From assembly GCF_000426845.1 (NCBI RefSeq), contig NZ_AUGD01000003.1, positions 186,001 to 250,000 on the forward strand: a stretch of 64,000 nt of DNA. The letters are read 5' to 3'. The number at the start of each line of letters is the position of its first letter. The stretch's first letter is position 1. The stretch comes from Bradyrhizobium sp. in8p8 (GTDB lineage: Bacteria > Pseudomonadota > Alphaproteobacteria > Rhizobiales > Xanthobacteraceae). The position numbers and the translations under genes are program-made. Under the pieces are notes generated by a model. That model was given only the letters and a program-made list of their open reading frames with translations, had not been told where the DNA came from and ran no database searches. Below, piece after piece: positions 56,152-64,000 of the stretch.

Positions 56152-56609
56152 TTTCTGTGCCCGGATTGATGCCAGCTCGGAGAACGCTGGGGATAGTAAG
56201 AACTCGTTAAGGTCTCACCCCGCACACATATCCATCCCAAGGGCCTTCCTCAAATCTAGAATCTTAGATTCTTAAGGTTTGAGTCTATGTGACCGTGGAT
56301 TGGACTCATGCAATTCCATCCGCGAGTTCACGCGTGCTTTTTCACATCCATCCACATATCCCGGATCGCGCCGGCGATTTCCGATAAGCCGGTCGGACTC
56401 AAGACCTTGCTCCCGCCTGTCGGCAGCTTGTCAAGAGAGTTGTCCGCGCAATCCCGCTTCCATCTCGGCAGGGCGCCGAACTTGTTCCGATGGGCAGCGG
56501 TGTGAAGAAAATTGGCCGTTGTCCCGCCCCTGGTGTCGCACATCCCTTTACGAGGGGTTAAGCTCCACAGAAATCCACAAACCACCCCAACGAAATTCAA
56601 AGGGTTTTT
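56152..56609. other. oriC: Candidate chromosomal replication origin (oriC)
   Basis: 458 bp without a gene, between hemJ (leftward) and the PPDK regulator gene (rightward). In Caulobacter oriC lies just before the homologue of that regulator gene. The segment holds two DnaA-box-like 9-mers 10 bp apart, TTTTTCACA (56338-56346, fits TTWTNCACA) and CCATCCACA (56348-56356), plus AAATCCACA (56571-56579). An AT-rich inverted repeat (CTCAAA/TTTGAG around AGAATC-TTA-GATTCT, about 56250-56283) and five GANTC sites (56259, 56267, 56281, 56303, 56396) are present. No full CtrA box is found here. Confidence 0.6.
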
Positions 56610-57449
56610 GTGCCGACCTCGAACAATTATTTCCATCTGCATCTGGTCTCGGACTCCACGGGAGAGACGCTCATCACCGTGGCGCGGGCGGTTGCGGCCC
56701 AGTACGCCAACGTGACGCCGGTCGAGCATGTTTATCCGCTGGTGCGCAGCCAGAAGCAGCTCGACCGCGTGCTCGATGAGATAGAGGAGGCGCCGGGGAT
56801 CGTCCTGTTCACGCTGCTCGAGAAGGATCTGGTCTCCAGGCTCGAGGACAAGTGCAAGGAGATCAATGTTCCCAGCCTGTCGATCATCGGCCCGGTCATG
56901 CAGCTGTTCGAAGCCTATCTCGGGGCCGCGACCACCGGTCGTGTGGGCGCCCAGCACGTCCTCAATGCGGAATATTTCAAGCGGATCGACGCTTTGAATT
57001 ACACGATGATCCATGACGATGGTCAGCATGTCGAAGGTCTCGACGAGGCCGACGTGGTGTTGGTCGGTGTGTCCCGCACCTCGAAGACGCCGACATCGAT
57101 CTATCTTGCCAATCGCGGCATTCGCACTGCCAACGTGCCCCTGGTTCCAGGCATTCCGGTACCCTCGCAACTGGAAACATTGACGCGACCGCTGGTGGTC
57201 AGCCTGCATGCGACGCCGGAACGCCTGATCCAGATCAGGCAGAATCGCCTGCTTTCCATGGGCGCCGATTCCGGCAGCGACACTTATACCGACAAGCAGT
57301 CGGTTACCGAGGAGGTCGCGTTCGCGCGCAAGCTGAGTGCCAAGCACGACTGGCCGTTGCTGGATGTCACGCGCCGCTCGATCGAGGAGACTGCGGCGGC
57401 GATCATGAAGCTCTACAGTGATCGCCAGCGCAACCGGCCCTCCGAGTAA
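56610..57449 (+). CDS. Pyruvate, phosphate dikinase / PEP synthase regulatory protein
   Basis: 279 residues of the DUF299/PPSR family. [13 protein letters not shown] opens the protein and the P-loop-like [18 protein letters not shown] lies near residues 150-170. It phosphorylates and dephosphorylates pyruvate dikinases in response to ADP. GTG 56610 is preceded by AAAGGG. Next to the candidate oriC it heads the rightward group; the same gene (RP001 homologue) flanks oriC in Caulobacter and Rickettsia. Confidence 0.93.
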   Translation: MPTSNNYFHLHLVSDSTGETLITVARAVAAQYANVTPVEHVYPLVRSQKQLDRVLDEIEEAPGIVLFTLLEKDLVSRLEDKCKEINVPSLSIIGPVMQLFEAYLGAATTGRVGAQHVLNAEYFKRIDALNYTMIHDDGQHVEGLDEADVVLVGVSRTSKTPTSIYLANRGIRTANVPLVPGIPVPSQLETLTRPLVVSLHATPERLIQIRQNRLLSMGADSGSDTYTDKQSVTEEVAFARKLSAKHDWPLLDVTRRSIEETAAAIMKLYSDRQRNRPSE

Positions 57450-57458
57450 GGGTCGGCG

Positions 57459-58067
57459 ATGGGTCTGTGGCGCGGCACATCTCCGTTGATCCTGGCCTCG
57501 CAGAGCAGCGCTCGCAAGATGCTGCTGGGCAATGCTGGCCTCGAATTCAAGGCGATCACGGCTGATATCGACGAGCGCGGCATTCAAGCTGCGTCCAGGC
57601 TGTCGAACCCGCGCGAGATTGGCCTGCTGCTGGCGGGCGAGAAAGCCAAGGCGGTTTCGGCGGGTCATCCCGGGAGCTACGTGATCGGCGCCGATCAGAC
57701 GCTGGCTCTTGGAACGCGTCTCTTCAACAAGCCTTCGGGCCGCGCACAAGCGCTGGCGCAATTGCGCGATCTTGCCGGAAAGACCCACGAGCTGAATGCC
57801 GCTGTGGCCGTCGCGCGTGACGGCACGATCGTTTTCGAGGATGTCTCGGTCGCCCGCATGAGTATGCGAGAGATGACCGATGCCGAGCTTTCGGCTTATC
57901 TCGACGCTGCCGGCGATGCCGTCACGACCAGTGTTGGGGCGTATCAGCTCGAAAGTCTCGGCATCCACCTGTTCGAACGGATCGAGGGCGATCATTTCAC
58001 CATTCTCGGCCTGCCGCTGCTGCCGCTGCTTGCGTTCCTGCGCCGCGAACGGCTAGTTGCGGTGTGA
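57459..58067 (+). CDS. maf: Maf-family nucleoside triphosphate pyrophosphatase
   Basis: 202 residues. The Maf motif LILASQSSARKMLL lies at the N-terminus, and the metal-binding GADQTLALG and the Lys of the later loop are conserved. Maf hydrolyses non-canonical NTPs. It starts 9 bp after the PPDK regulator gene and is followed 23 bp later by coaE, so they form an operon. aroE, found between maf and coaE in some alphaproteobacteria, is missing. Confidence 0.93.
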   Translation: MGLWRGTSPLILASQSSARKMLLGNAGLEFKAITADIDERGIQAASRLSNPREIGLLLAGEKAKAVSAGHPGSYVIGADQTLALGTRLFNKPSGRAQALAQLRDLAGKTHELNAAVAVARDGTIVFEDVSVARMSMREMTDAELSAYLDAAGDAVTTSVGAYQLESLGIHLFERIEGDHFTILGLPLLPLLAFLRRERLVAV

Positions 58068-58090
58068 ATGATTGAGATGGCTGGAAGCTG

Positions 58091-58690
58091 ATGCGGATTC
58101 TCGGACTGACCGGCTCGATCGGGATGGGGAAATCGACCACCGCGAAATTATTCGCAGAGGCCGGCGTCCCCGTCTACGATGCCGATGCCGCTGTCCATCA
58201 GCTCTATGAGGGTGAGGCGGCGCCCGCGATCGAGGCCGCTTTCCCCGGCACCACCGCGAACGGCAAGGTCGACCGACAAAAACTGTCGGCGCGCGTCGTC
58301 CATGATCCCGCCGCGATCAAGCAGCTCGAGCAGATCGTTCATCCGATGCTGGGTGCTTCCAGGCAGAAATTCTTCGCCGATGCCGAGACCGCCAACGCGC
58401 CGGTCGTGGTGCTGGACATCCCGCTGCTGTTCGAGACCGGCGGAGAGAAGCGGGTCGACGCCGTCGTCGTGGTCTCCACCTCGCCCGAACTCCAGCGTCA
58501 GCGGGTGCTCGCGCGCGGGACGATGGACGAGGCAAAGCTGGACGCCATCATCGCCAAGCAGATGCCGGACGCCGAGAAGCGAAAGCGCGCCGATTTCGTG
58601 GTGGATAGCTCACACGGACTTGAACCGGTGCGGGCGCAGATCGCGCACATCCTGGCGGAGGTCGTTAAGATGCCGCAGCGGCGAGCCTGA
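58091..58690 (+). CDS. coaE: Dephospho-CoA kinase
   Basis: 199 residues. P-loop [14 protein letters not shown] at residues 6-20, the CoA-binding [17 protein letters not shown], and the lid region. It makes the last step of CoA synthesis. ATG 58091. Neighbours maf and dnaQ are co-directional and close. Confidence 0.95.
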   Translation: MRILGLTGSIGMGKSTTAKLFAEAGVPVYDADAAVHQLYEGEAAPAIEAAFPGTTANGKVDRQKLSARVVHDPAAIKQLEQIVHPMLGASRQKFFADAETANAPVVVLDIPLLFETGGEKRVDAVVVVSTSPELQRQRVLARGTMDEAKLDAIIAKQMPDAEKRKRADFVVDSSHGLEPVRAQIAHILAEVVKMPQRRA

Positions 58691-58721
58691 TTCGCGCCGC
58701 GGCACACGGCTTCCTAAAGAC

Positions 58722-59444
58722 ATGCGCGAAATCGTCCTCGATACCGAAACCACCGGCCTCGATCCGCTCCGCGGCGATCGCCTGGTCGAAATCGGCTGCG
58801 TCGAGATCTTCAACCGCATGCCGACGGGACAGAGCTTCCACGTCTACATCAACCCTGAACGGGACATGCCGGCGGAAGCCTTCGCGGTGCACGGATTATC
58901 GTCCGAATTCCTGGCGACGAAGCCGCTATTCCACGAGATTGCCGACGAGTTTCTGGAGTTCATCGGCGACGCGCCGCTGGTGATCCACAACGCCTCGTTC
59001 GACATCGCCTTCATCAATGCCGAGCTTGACCGCATCAAGCGTGCCGCAATCCCGCGCGAGCGGCTGGTGGACACGCTGCTGTTGGCGCGGCGCAAGCATC
59101 CCGGCGTGTCCAACCGGCTCGACGATCTCTGCTCGCGCTATGCGATCGACAATTCGCACCGCACCAAGCACGGTGCGCTGCTGGACGCCGAGCTGCTGGC
59201 TGAAGTCTATGTCGATCTGGTCGGGGCGCGGCAGTCGCAGCTGCTGCTGGCTGCGGAAGGCGAGGAGATCCGGGTCGCCAGCGCGGGCGATGCGCCGCGG
59301 CGGCAGCGTCTGGTGCCGCTCGCGCCGCGCATTACGGAAGCCGAGCGCGAAGCCCATCGGGCCTTCATCGCAACCCTCGGCGACAAGGCGATCTGGAACG
59401 AGTACCTGCCCGCTCCAGCCGCGGCGGTCGCCGCTCAGGCCTGA
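58722..59444 (+). CDS. dnaQ: DNA polymerase III epsilon subunit (proofreading exonuclease)
   Basis: 240 residues. The DEDDh exonuclease motifs are visible: [11 protein letters not shown] (Exo I), [13 protein letters not shown] (Exo II) and [14 protein letters not shown] (Exo III). The C-terminus is Pro/Ala-rich. It proofreads replication. ATG 58722 is chosen; the longer open frame upstream is a shadow of coaE. It overlaps secB tail to tail by 10 bp. Confidence 0.95.
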   Translation: MREIVLDTETTGLDPLRGDRLVEIGCVEIFNRMPTGQSFHVYINPERDMPAEAFAVHGLSSEFLATKPLFHEIADEFLEFIGDAPLVIHNASFDIAFINAELDRIKRAAIPRERLVDTLLLARRKHPGVSNRLDDLCSRYAIDNSHRTKHGALLDAELLAEVYVDLVGARQSQLLLAAEGEEIRVASAGDAPRRQRLVPLAPRITEAEREAHRAFIATLGDKAIWNEYLPAPAAAVAAQA

Positions 59445-59920
59445 CCGGCTTGACCCTGAGCGGCCATTTGCCGCTCCATGTTCTGGCGATAGAGACCGAC
59501 GAAGTCGACCGGGTCCAGCATCAGCGGCGGGAACCCGCCGTCCCGCACCGCGGTCGCGATGATCTCGCGTGCAAACGGGAACAAGAGGCGCGGGCACTCG
59601 ATCATGACCAGCGGGTGCAGGTTCTCCTTCGGCACGTTGGCGATCCGGAACACGCCGGCATAGGCGAGCTCGAAGGAGAACATCACCTTGGCCGCGGCCT
59701 CGGCCTTGCCCTCGATCGACAACGTCACCTCGAACTCCTGTTCGCTGAGATTGTTGGCGCTGACGTTGATCTGGATATTGATCTGCGGCGGCTGGTTCTG
59801 CTGCTGGAGCGAGCTCGGCGCGTTGGGATTTTCGAATGAGAGGTCCTTAGTGTATTGCGCCAGCACATTGAGCTGGGGAGCCTGGGCCGCCTCGGGAGGG
59901 GTGCCGTTACCGTTGGTCAT
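59435..59920 (-). CDS. secB: Protein-export chaperone SecB
   Basis: 161 residues. The tetrameric chaperone signatures [16 protein letters not shown] and [32 protein letters not shown] are clear. SecB keeps preproteins unfolded and delivers them to SecA. AAGGAGAG lies just before ATG 59920. It converges with dnaQ and diverges from the Tim44-like gene. Confidence 0.96.
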   Translation of the reverse strand: MTNGNGTPPEAAQAPQLNVLAQYTKDLSFENPNAPSSLQQQNQPPQINIQINVSANNLSEQEFEVTLSIEGKAEAAAKVMFSFELAYAGVFRIANVPKENLHPLVMIECPRLLFPFAREIIATAVRDGGFPPLMLDPVDFVGLYRQNMERQMAAQGQAGQA

Positions 59921-60318
59921 GAAAGTCTCTCCTTACCCGATTGGGGCTGAATTTCGCGGCGGTTGGCTAACATAGGGCCGCCTCGTTCCACAAGGACGAA
60001 CGGTCCCGGATGTGAGGGTCGGGGCCGCGCCCGTAACTTGGACGCTCGTCGTGCCCTTTCCGCGAAATTGTGCCCTAAACGTTTGAAGATGCGCGATTTC
60101 CGCTCAGGATCGGGTTTCCCCTTAAGCATAAAACGCGCTAGACTTGGTGCTGTGCCAAAAGGCGCCATTGGCCGAGCAAGATTTCGTGCCTACATCCCAC
60201 GGACCTGACGTGGATCCAAAATGGTGATGTGGACTTGCCGTTTCCGTAGGGAACGGTCTACTGGCCGGATTGATTTTCCCGGCAGCGAGCCCTGAAAAGA
60301 CCAGAAAGCGAATACGAC
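59921..60318. other. Spacer upstream of secB and the Tim44-like gene
   Basis: About 400 bp with no credible gene. It must hold the divergent promoters of secB and the Tim44-like gene. I recognise no specific site. Confidence 0.6.
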
Positions 60319-61026
60319 GTGGACATCTACACCATCATATTCCTGGCGCTGGCAGTCTTTATCTTTCTGAGACTGCGTAGCGTGCTGGGGCAGCGCACCG
60401 GCAACGAACGGCCACCGTTCGATCGTACCGCCGCCCGCAATGCGCTGGGGGGTGCCCAGGACAACAACGTCGTGACCATGCCGGGCAAGGTGATCGATCA
60501 GGCCCCGCTGGCGCCAACGGCCGAGCCGACCCCGCCCGCCGATCGGTGGAAGGGGCTGGCCGAGCCGGGTACTGCGCTGGCACAGGGCCTCGACGCCATC
60601 GTCGAGAGGGATTCCAGCTTCGATCCGCGCCATTTCATCTCGGGTGCCCGCGGCGCCTATGAGATGATCGTGCTGGCCTTCGCCAATGGCGACCGCCGCG
60701 CGCTCCGCGACCTGCTGTCGCCGGACGTCTATGAAAGCTTCGACGCCGCGATCAAGGAACGCGAGAAGAACGAGCAGAAGACGGAGACGCGCTTCGTCTC
60801 GATCGACAAGGCCGAGCTCGTCGGCGCCGAGATGCGCGACCGCACTGCCCAGCTCACCGTGCGCTTCGTTTCGCAGATGATCTCGGCCACCCGCGACAAG
60901 GCCGGCAACATCGTGGACGGCAGCGCCGACACGGTCGCCGACATCACCGACATCTGGACTTTCGCCCGCGACACCTCCTCTCGCGATCCGAACTGGAAGC
61001 TGGTTGGCACCGGAAGCGCGAATTAA
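60319..61026 (+). CDS. Tim44/TimA family protein
   Basis: 235 residues. A short N-terminal hydrophobic anchor (IYTIIFLALAVFIFLRL) and a C-terminal Tim44-like domain (about 85-230, FISGARGAYEMIVLAFANGDRRALRDLLSPDVY). The domain is the bacterial relative of the mitochondrial import motor component; bacterial members are thought to act at the inner membrane. GTG 60319. mltA overlaps its end by 23 bp. Clear family, role not settled. Confidence 0.88.
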   Translation: MDIYTIIFLALAVFIFLRLRSVLGQRTGNERPPFDRTAARNALGGAQDNNVVTMPGKVIDQAPLAPTAEPTPPADRWKGLAEPGTALAQGLDAIVERDSSFDPRHFISGARGAYEMIVLAFANGDRRALRDLLSPDVYESFDAAIKEREKNEQKTETRFVSIDKAELVGAEMRDRTAQLTVRFVSQMISATRDKAGNIVDGSADTVADITDIWTFARDTSSRDPNWKLVGTGSAN

Positions 61027-62539
61027 GATCTTTCTGAAGACCAGCGCGACGGCGCTTTGCGCAGGTGCTGTCGCGCTGTCAGCATTTTCGCTCGGCGCCG
61101 AGGCGGCGCGTCGCCACCATCGCAGCCATCACCATCACCATCATCTTCCGCGAATGCCCGCCGCTCCGCCGCGGGCCTTGCCCTATCCGCAGCTGCCCCT
61201 GCCGTTGGAGATTCCCGGCGCGCAATATCTGCCGCTGGCCTGGACGGACGTGAAGGGTTGGGACGACGACAATCATCTCGCCGCCTACAAGACCTTCCGC
61301 GCCAGCTGCCGCCCGATCAACGCGCAGAACGGCGCGGCCGAGCCCAAGGCTTTGGGCAACTCGCTCGGCGAGCCTTGCCGGGCTGCCAAAACGCTCGACC
61401 TCGCCGACGATGCCAAAGCGAAGACCTTCTTCGAGGAGAATTTCGCACCGGTACGGATCTCGCGCCTCGGCGAGCCGGATGGTTTCGTCACCGGCTATTA
61501 CGAGCCGGTGCTGGAGGGATCGCGCACCCAGACCGACGTCTACAACGTGCCGGTCTATCGCCGTCCATCCAATCTGTTCGTGCGCGGCTACAAGCAGGAT
61601 TCGCTCAGCCTGCCCAACAAGGGCCCGGTCTATCGCAAGATCGGCCGCCGCAAGCTGGTGCCGTACTACGACCGCGGCGAGATCGAGGACGGCAAGATCG
61701 CCGGCCGCGGGCTGGAGATTGCCTGGCTGAAGGACCCGACCGATCTCCTGTTCGCCCAGATCCAGGGCTCGGCGCGGATCAGGTTCGAAGACGGCAGCTC
61801 GGTTCGGCTCAATTACGATGCCTATAACGGTTATCCCTACACGGCCGTCGGCCGCATCCTGATCGAGCGCGGCATCATCCCGAAAGAGGAGATGTCGATG
61901 CAGAGGATCAGGGAATGGATGGCGCAAAACCCTGACGGCGCCAAGGAGCTGCGCCGCGCCAACCGCGCCTACATCTTCTTCCGCGAGGTCAACCTGTCCG
62001 ACAAGGACGAGGCGGTGGGCGCGCAGGGCATTCCGCTGACGGCGGGACGCTCGATCGCGGTCGATAAGGCGCTGCACGTTTACGGCACGCCGTTCTTCAT
62101 CGAGGGCGAGCTGCCGATCGAGTCCGACCGCGCCAAGACCCCGTTCCGCCGGCTGATGATCGCGCAGGACACTGGCTCCGCCATCATCGGGCCCGCGCGC
62201 GCCGATCTGTTTTTCGGCGCCGGCGCGGAAGCCGGCCGCATTTCCGGCCGGCTGCGCCATCCCATGCAATTCGTGATGCTGGTGCCGAAGAGCCTCGATC
62301 CTGCCCCGCGCGCCGCGAAGCTGCCGGTCCCGGACCCCCGGCCCTCCGAGAAGATTGCGAAGCTGTTTCCGCAAACCCTCCCGGCCAAGGCGGCAACGCC
62401 TGCGGCCGCCGGGTCCCAAGACAAGAACGAAACGGTTGCCATCGCCGGTCCCGTCCCGCTACCGGTGCCGCGTCCCGCCATCGAGTCGGCTCCAGAGCCG
62501 CGCCGGCCCGTGAAGAATCGCCCGCATCGGCAGCAATGA
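61004..62539 (+). CDS. mltA: Membrane-bound lytic murein transglycosylase A
   Basis: 511 residues from TTG 61004. A signal peptide (TSATALCAGAVALSAFSLGAEA) is followed at once by a natural His-rich stretch with six consecutive His. The MltA domain (GFVTGYYEPVLEGSRT..., about 160-330) and 3D domain with the catalytic Asp in AQDTGSAIIGPARADLFFG are intact. It cleaves peptidoglycan glycan strands to anhydro ends. No lipobox is seen, unlike E. coli MltA. The C-terminal about 80 residues are Pro/Ala-rich. Confidence 0.92.
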   Translation: MAPEARIKIFLKTSATALCAGAVALSAFSLGAEAARRHHRSHHHHHHLPRMPAAPPRALPYPQLPLPLEIPGAQYLPLAWTDVKGWDDDNHLAAYKTFRASCRPINAQNGAAEPKALGNSLGEPCRAAKTLDLADDAKAKTFFEENFAPVRISRLGEPDGFVTGYYEPVLEGSRTQTDVYNVPVYRRPSNLFVRGYKQDSLSLPNKGPVYRKIGRRKLVPYYDRGEIEDGKIAGRGLEIAWLKDPTDLLFAQIQGSARIRFEDGSSVRLNYDAYNGYPYTAVGRILIERGIIPKEEMSMQRIREWMAQNPDGAKELRRANRAYIFFREVNLSDKDEAVGAQGIPLTAGRSIAVDKALHVYGTPFFIEGELPIESDRAKTPFRRLMIAQDTGSAIIGPARADLFFGAGAEAGRISGRLRHPMQFVMLVPKSLDPAPRAAKLPVPDPRPSEKIAKLFPQTLPAKAATPAAAGSQDKNETVAIAGPVPLPVPRPAIESAPEPRRPVKNRPHRQQ

Positions 62540-63126
62540 AACGGTCGTCCCGTCCGCCCGCGCTGGAGCCTCGCCCCTCGCCGCGTCGCCGCGCGCTGAG
62601 CGAGGAGGATCGCGAGCTGTGGGACCTCGTGGCAAAGCAGGTCAAGCCGCTGAAGAAGCACCGCGCTGCAAAGGCGCATGCCGCGCCGCGCGCCGAATTG
62701 CCGCCCACCGCGCCTGCCATGCGATCCGCGTCGTCGCCACGGTCGGTCGCCGCTGCCCCGGCGCCGCGCCTGCCAAAACCGTCTGTCCCGCCGCTTGCGC
62801 CGATCGGCAAGCGCGAGCGGACACGGCTGTCGCGCGGCCGCAGCGAGATCGAGGCGCGGCTCGATCTGCACGGCATGACGCAGATGCGTGCCCATCGCGC
62901 CTTGTCCGGCTTTCTCCACCGCGCCCATCATGATGGCCTGACCTTCGTGCTCGTCATCACCGGCAAGGGCCGCAGCGGCGGCGAAAGCGGCGTGCTGCGC
63001 CGTCAGGTGCCGGAATGGCTCAGCCTGCCGGAATTCCGCGCCTTCGTCGTCGGCTTCGAGCAAGCCGCGATCGGCCATGGCGGCGAGGGCGCGCTGTATG
63101 TGCGGATCCGGCGGGCGAGGATTTAG
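62536..63126 (+). CDS. Smr domain protein
   Basis: 196 residues. A basic Pro/Ala-rich N-terminus (about 1-95) precedes a Smr domain with the signature LDLHGMTQMRAHRALSGFL and TGKGRSGGESGVLRR. Smr domains are nicking nucleases acting on DNA or RNA. Its ATG overlaps the mltA stop (ATGA), so the two are translationally coupled. Tim44-like, mltA and smr form one operon. Confidence 0.93.
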   Translation: MKRSSRPPALEPRPSPRRRALSEEDRELWDLVAKQVKPLKKHRAAKAHAAPRAELPPTAPAMRSASSPRSVAAAPAPRLPKPSVPPLAPIGKRERTRLSRGRSEIEARLDLHGMTQMRAHRALSGFLHRAHHDGLTFVLVITGKGRSGGESGVLRRQVPEWLSLPEFRAFVVGFEQAAIGHGGEGALYVRIRRARI

Positions 63127-63149
63127 GAATGAGCCGAGCTCTCCGGGCT

Positions 63150-63285
63150 CTCTCGCCTCTCCCGCTTGCGGGAGAGGCCGTCGCGCGAAGCGCGGCGGGT
63201 GAGGGTTCTCTCCCCTCGGGGTTCTGATCGCGGAGAAAGCCCTCTCCCCGACCCTCTCCTGCACGCGGGGGAGCGCACCTTCCCC
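63150..63285. repeat. Palindromic repeat, family E
   Basis: CCTCTCCCGC (63156-63165) and GCGGGAGAGG (63168-63177) form a perfect 10-bp hairpin with a 2-base loop. CTCTCCCC words and GGGGGAG recur to 63280. It lies between the convergent smr and membrane-protein genes; there is no U-tract, so it is a weak terminator at best. Confidence 0.75.
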
Positions 63286-63306
63286 GAGGTTGCGACTGAG
63301 CCTCGC

Positions 63307-64000
63307 CTAAAACGGCCGGATGATTCCGACGCGCGGGATCAGCGTGATGATCACTCCGAAGATGCTCGTCTTCCGGTCCTCCGCCGGGATCAGCGCAGCT
63401 TCCTGCTTTGCCGGCAGCATCTTCGCCGCATGCAGGATCAGGAACATGCAGACCGCCCAGTTCGAGATCCAGCGCGAATAGTCGAACACCATCGCGAACA
63501 TCACGACATAGGCGAGGCTGATGCCGATCAGCGCCGCGACGACGAGGCGGCGGTGTGTCTCGCTCGCGAGCGCGCCGATCAGGCGCGCAAGATAACGCCA
63601 CAGCGGCGTGTGCAGCCAGATCAGCAGGGCGAACACCGGCACGCCGAGACTGTTGTGCGGCAGGCGGCCCCAGGTGTCGGCGATCTCCTTCGCGAGTGGC
63701 TGGTACCAGATGTAGCTGAACTGCAGCAGGTCGGTTCGCGACGGATCGACCATCCGGGTTTTCAGATAAGCCACGAAGTCCGCTTCGGGGACCGGCATCG
63801 TCCCCAGGAACTGCGCCGCAAAGAAGAGTGCTGACACGACGGCGAGCGCGGTCGCGCCGAACGCGACGTTGCTGCGATTGCAGCCGCAGGCGAGATAATG
63901 CCTGATCACGACGATGGTGACGATCGTCGGCACATACATCAGGAGATGAATGTGGTGGATCAGGACGAGAACGATAGAGAACAGCGCGGCCGTCGCCACG
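63307..64000 (-). CDS. Polytopic membrane protein of unknown function (partial)
   Basis: At least 230 residues; the true start lies beyond the right edge. About six hydrophobic segments are visible, with a His-rich pair HHIHLLMYVP near the present N-terminus and SYIWYQPLAKEIADTWGRLPHN in a loop. I recognise no family. It is convergent with smr. Confidence 0.7.
   Translation of the reverse strand, partial: VATAALFSIVLVLIHHIHLLMYVPTIVTIVVIRHYLACGCNRSNVAFGATALAVVSALFFAAQFLGTMPVPEADFVAYLKTRMVDPSRTDLLQFSYIWYQPLAKEIADTWGRLPHNSLGVPVFALLIWLHTPLWRYLARLIGALASETHRRLVVAALIGISLAYVVMFAMVFDYSRWISNWAVCMFLILHAAKMLPAKQEAALIPAEDRKTSIFGVIITLIPRVGIIRPF

Noticed and set aside
56328-57995. 555-codon open frame antisense to the PPDK regulator and maf, crossing the candidate oriC
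   Set aside because: It spans two firm genes on the other strand and has no domain. Taken as real it would hide the gene-free segment.
59917-60168. 83-codon minus-strand frame in the secB / Tim44-like spacer
   Set aside because: Basic, low-complexity translation with no homologue-like motif and no ribosome-binding site.

Overview
The window reads as a high-GC chromosomal segment from a Rhizobiales alphaproteobacterium, most likely Bradyrhizobium or a close relative. The basis is protein-level resemblance of nearly every gene, the alphaproteobacterial order hemJ / [intergenic] / PPDK regulator - maf - coaE - dnaQ - secB beside rho - mnmE - mnmG - rsmG - parA - parB, a full CtrA-type box, clustered GANTC (CcrM) sites, and several families of short palindromic repeats between genes. 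There is no transposase, integrase, phage gene or CRISPR array. This is core chromosome with a modest accessory stretch.

Layout. 0-2.2 kb: end of cysD and a fused cysNC (sulfate activation). 2.2-7.6 kb: an SDH assembly factor, rsmB, a heparinase-like gene and purH. 7.7-20.6 kb: a looser accessory stretch with two MFS carriers, gamma-glutamyltransferase, a GST divergent from a DUF2239 gene across a palindromic operator-like site, a MATE pump, a DsbA-family isomerase, a ketopantoate-reductase-like gene, a PQQ-type dehydrogenase with a diheme cytochrome c, and an SDR. 20.6-26.3 kb: tRNA-Gly(GCC), a thioredoxin-TPR chaperone, a Lon-N-domain protein, Trm112, a ubiquinone-type hydroxylase, TesB and a GYF/membrane protein. 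26.5-30.4 kb: two successive glnK-amtB pairs, the second with a sigma-54-type promoter, closed by a strong terminator. 30.6-36.3 kb: a DapC-like aminotransferase, ftsK, lolA and xthA behind a perfect TTAA-N7-TTAA CtrA box. 36.3-42.7 kb: signalling and envelope genes, including an OmpR-type regulator, an L,D-transpeptidase and two diguanylate cyclases that converge on overlapping stop codons. 42.9-47.2 kb: leuS-lptE-holA.

47.5-63.1 kb is the origin-proximal housekeeping block. parB, parA, rsmG, mnmG, mnmE, rho and hemJ run leftward; the PPDK regulator, maf, coaE and dnaQ run rightward. Between the two groups lies a gene-free segment (56152-56609) holding DnaA-box-like sequences, an AT-rich inverted repeat and five GANTC sites. 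It is the best candidate here for the chromosomal replication origin (oriC). Five perfect parS sites lie 4-6 kb to its left, so origin, parS and ParAB would form one segregation module. The window ends inside an unrecognised membrane protein gene.

I found no clearly new biological system. The most rewarding items are the candidate oriC, the parS cluster (one site overlaps the apparent rsmG start), the CtrA box upstream of ftsK, a 14-bp perfect inverted repeat bracketing the rho terminator, and dispersed palindromic repeats, one of which separates parA from parB.
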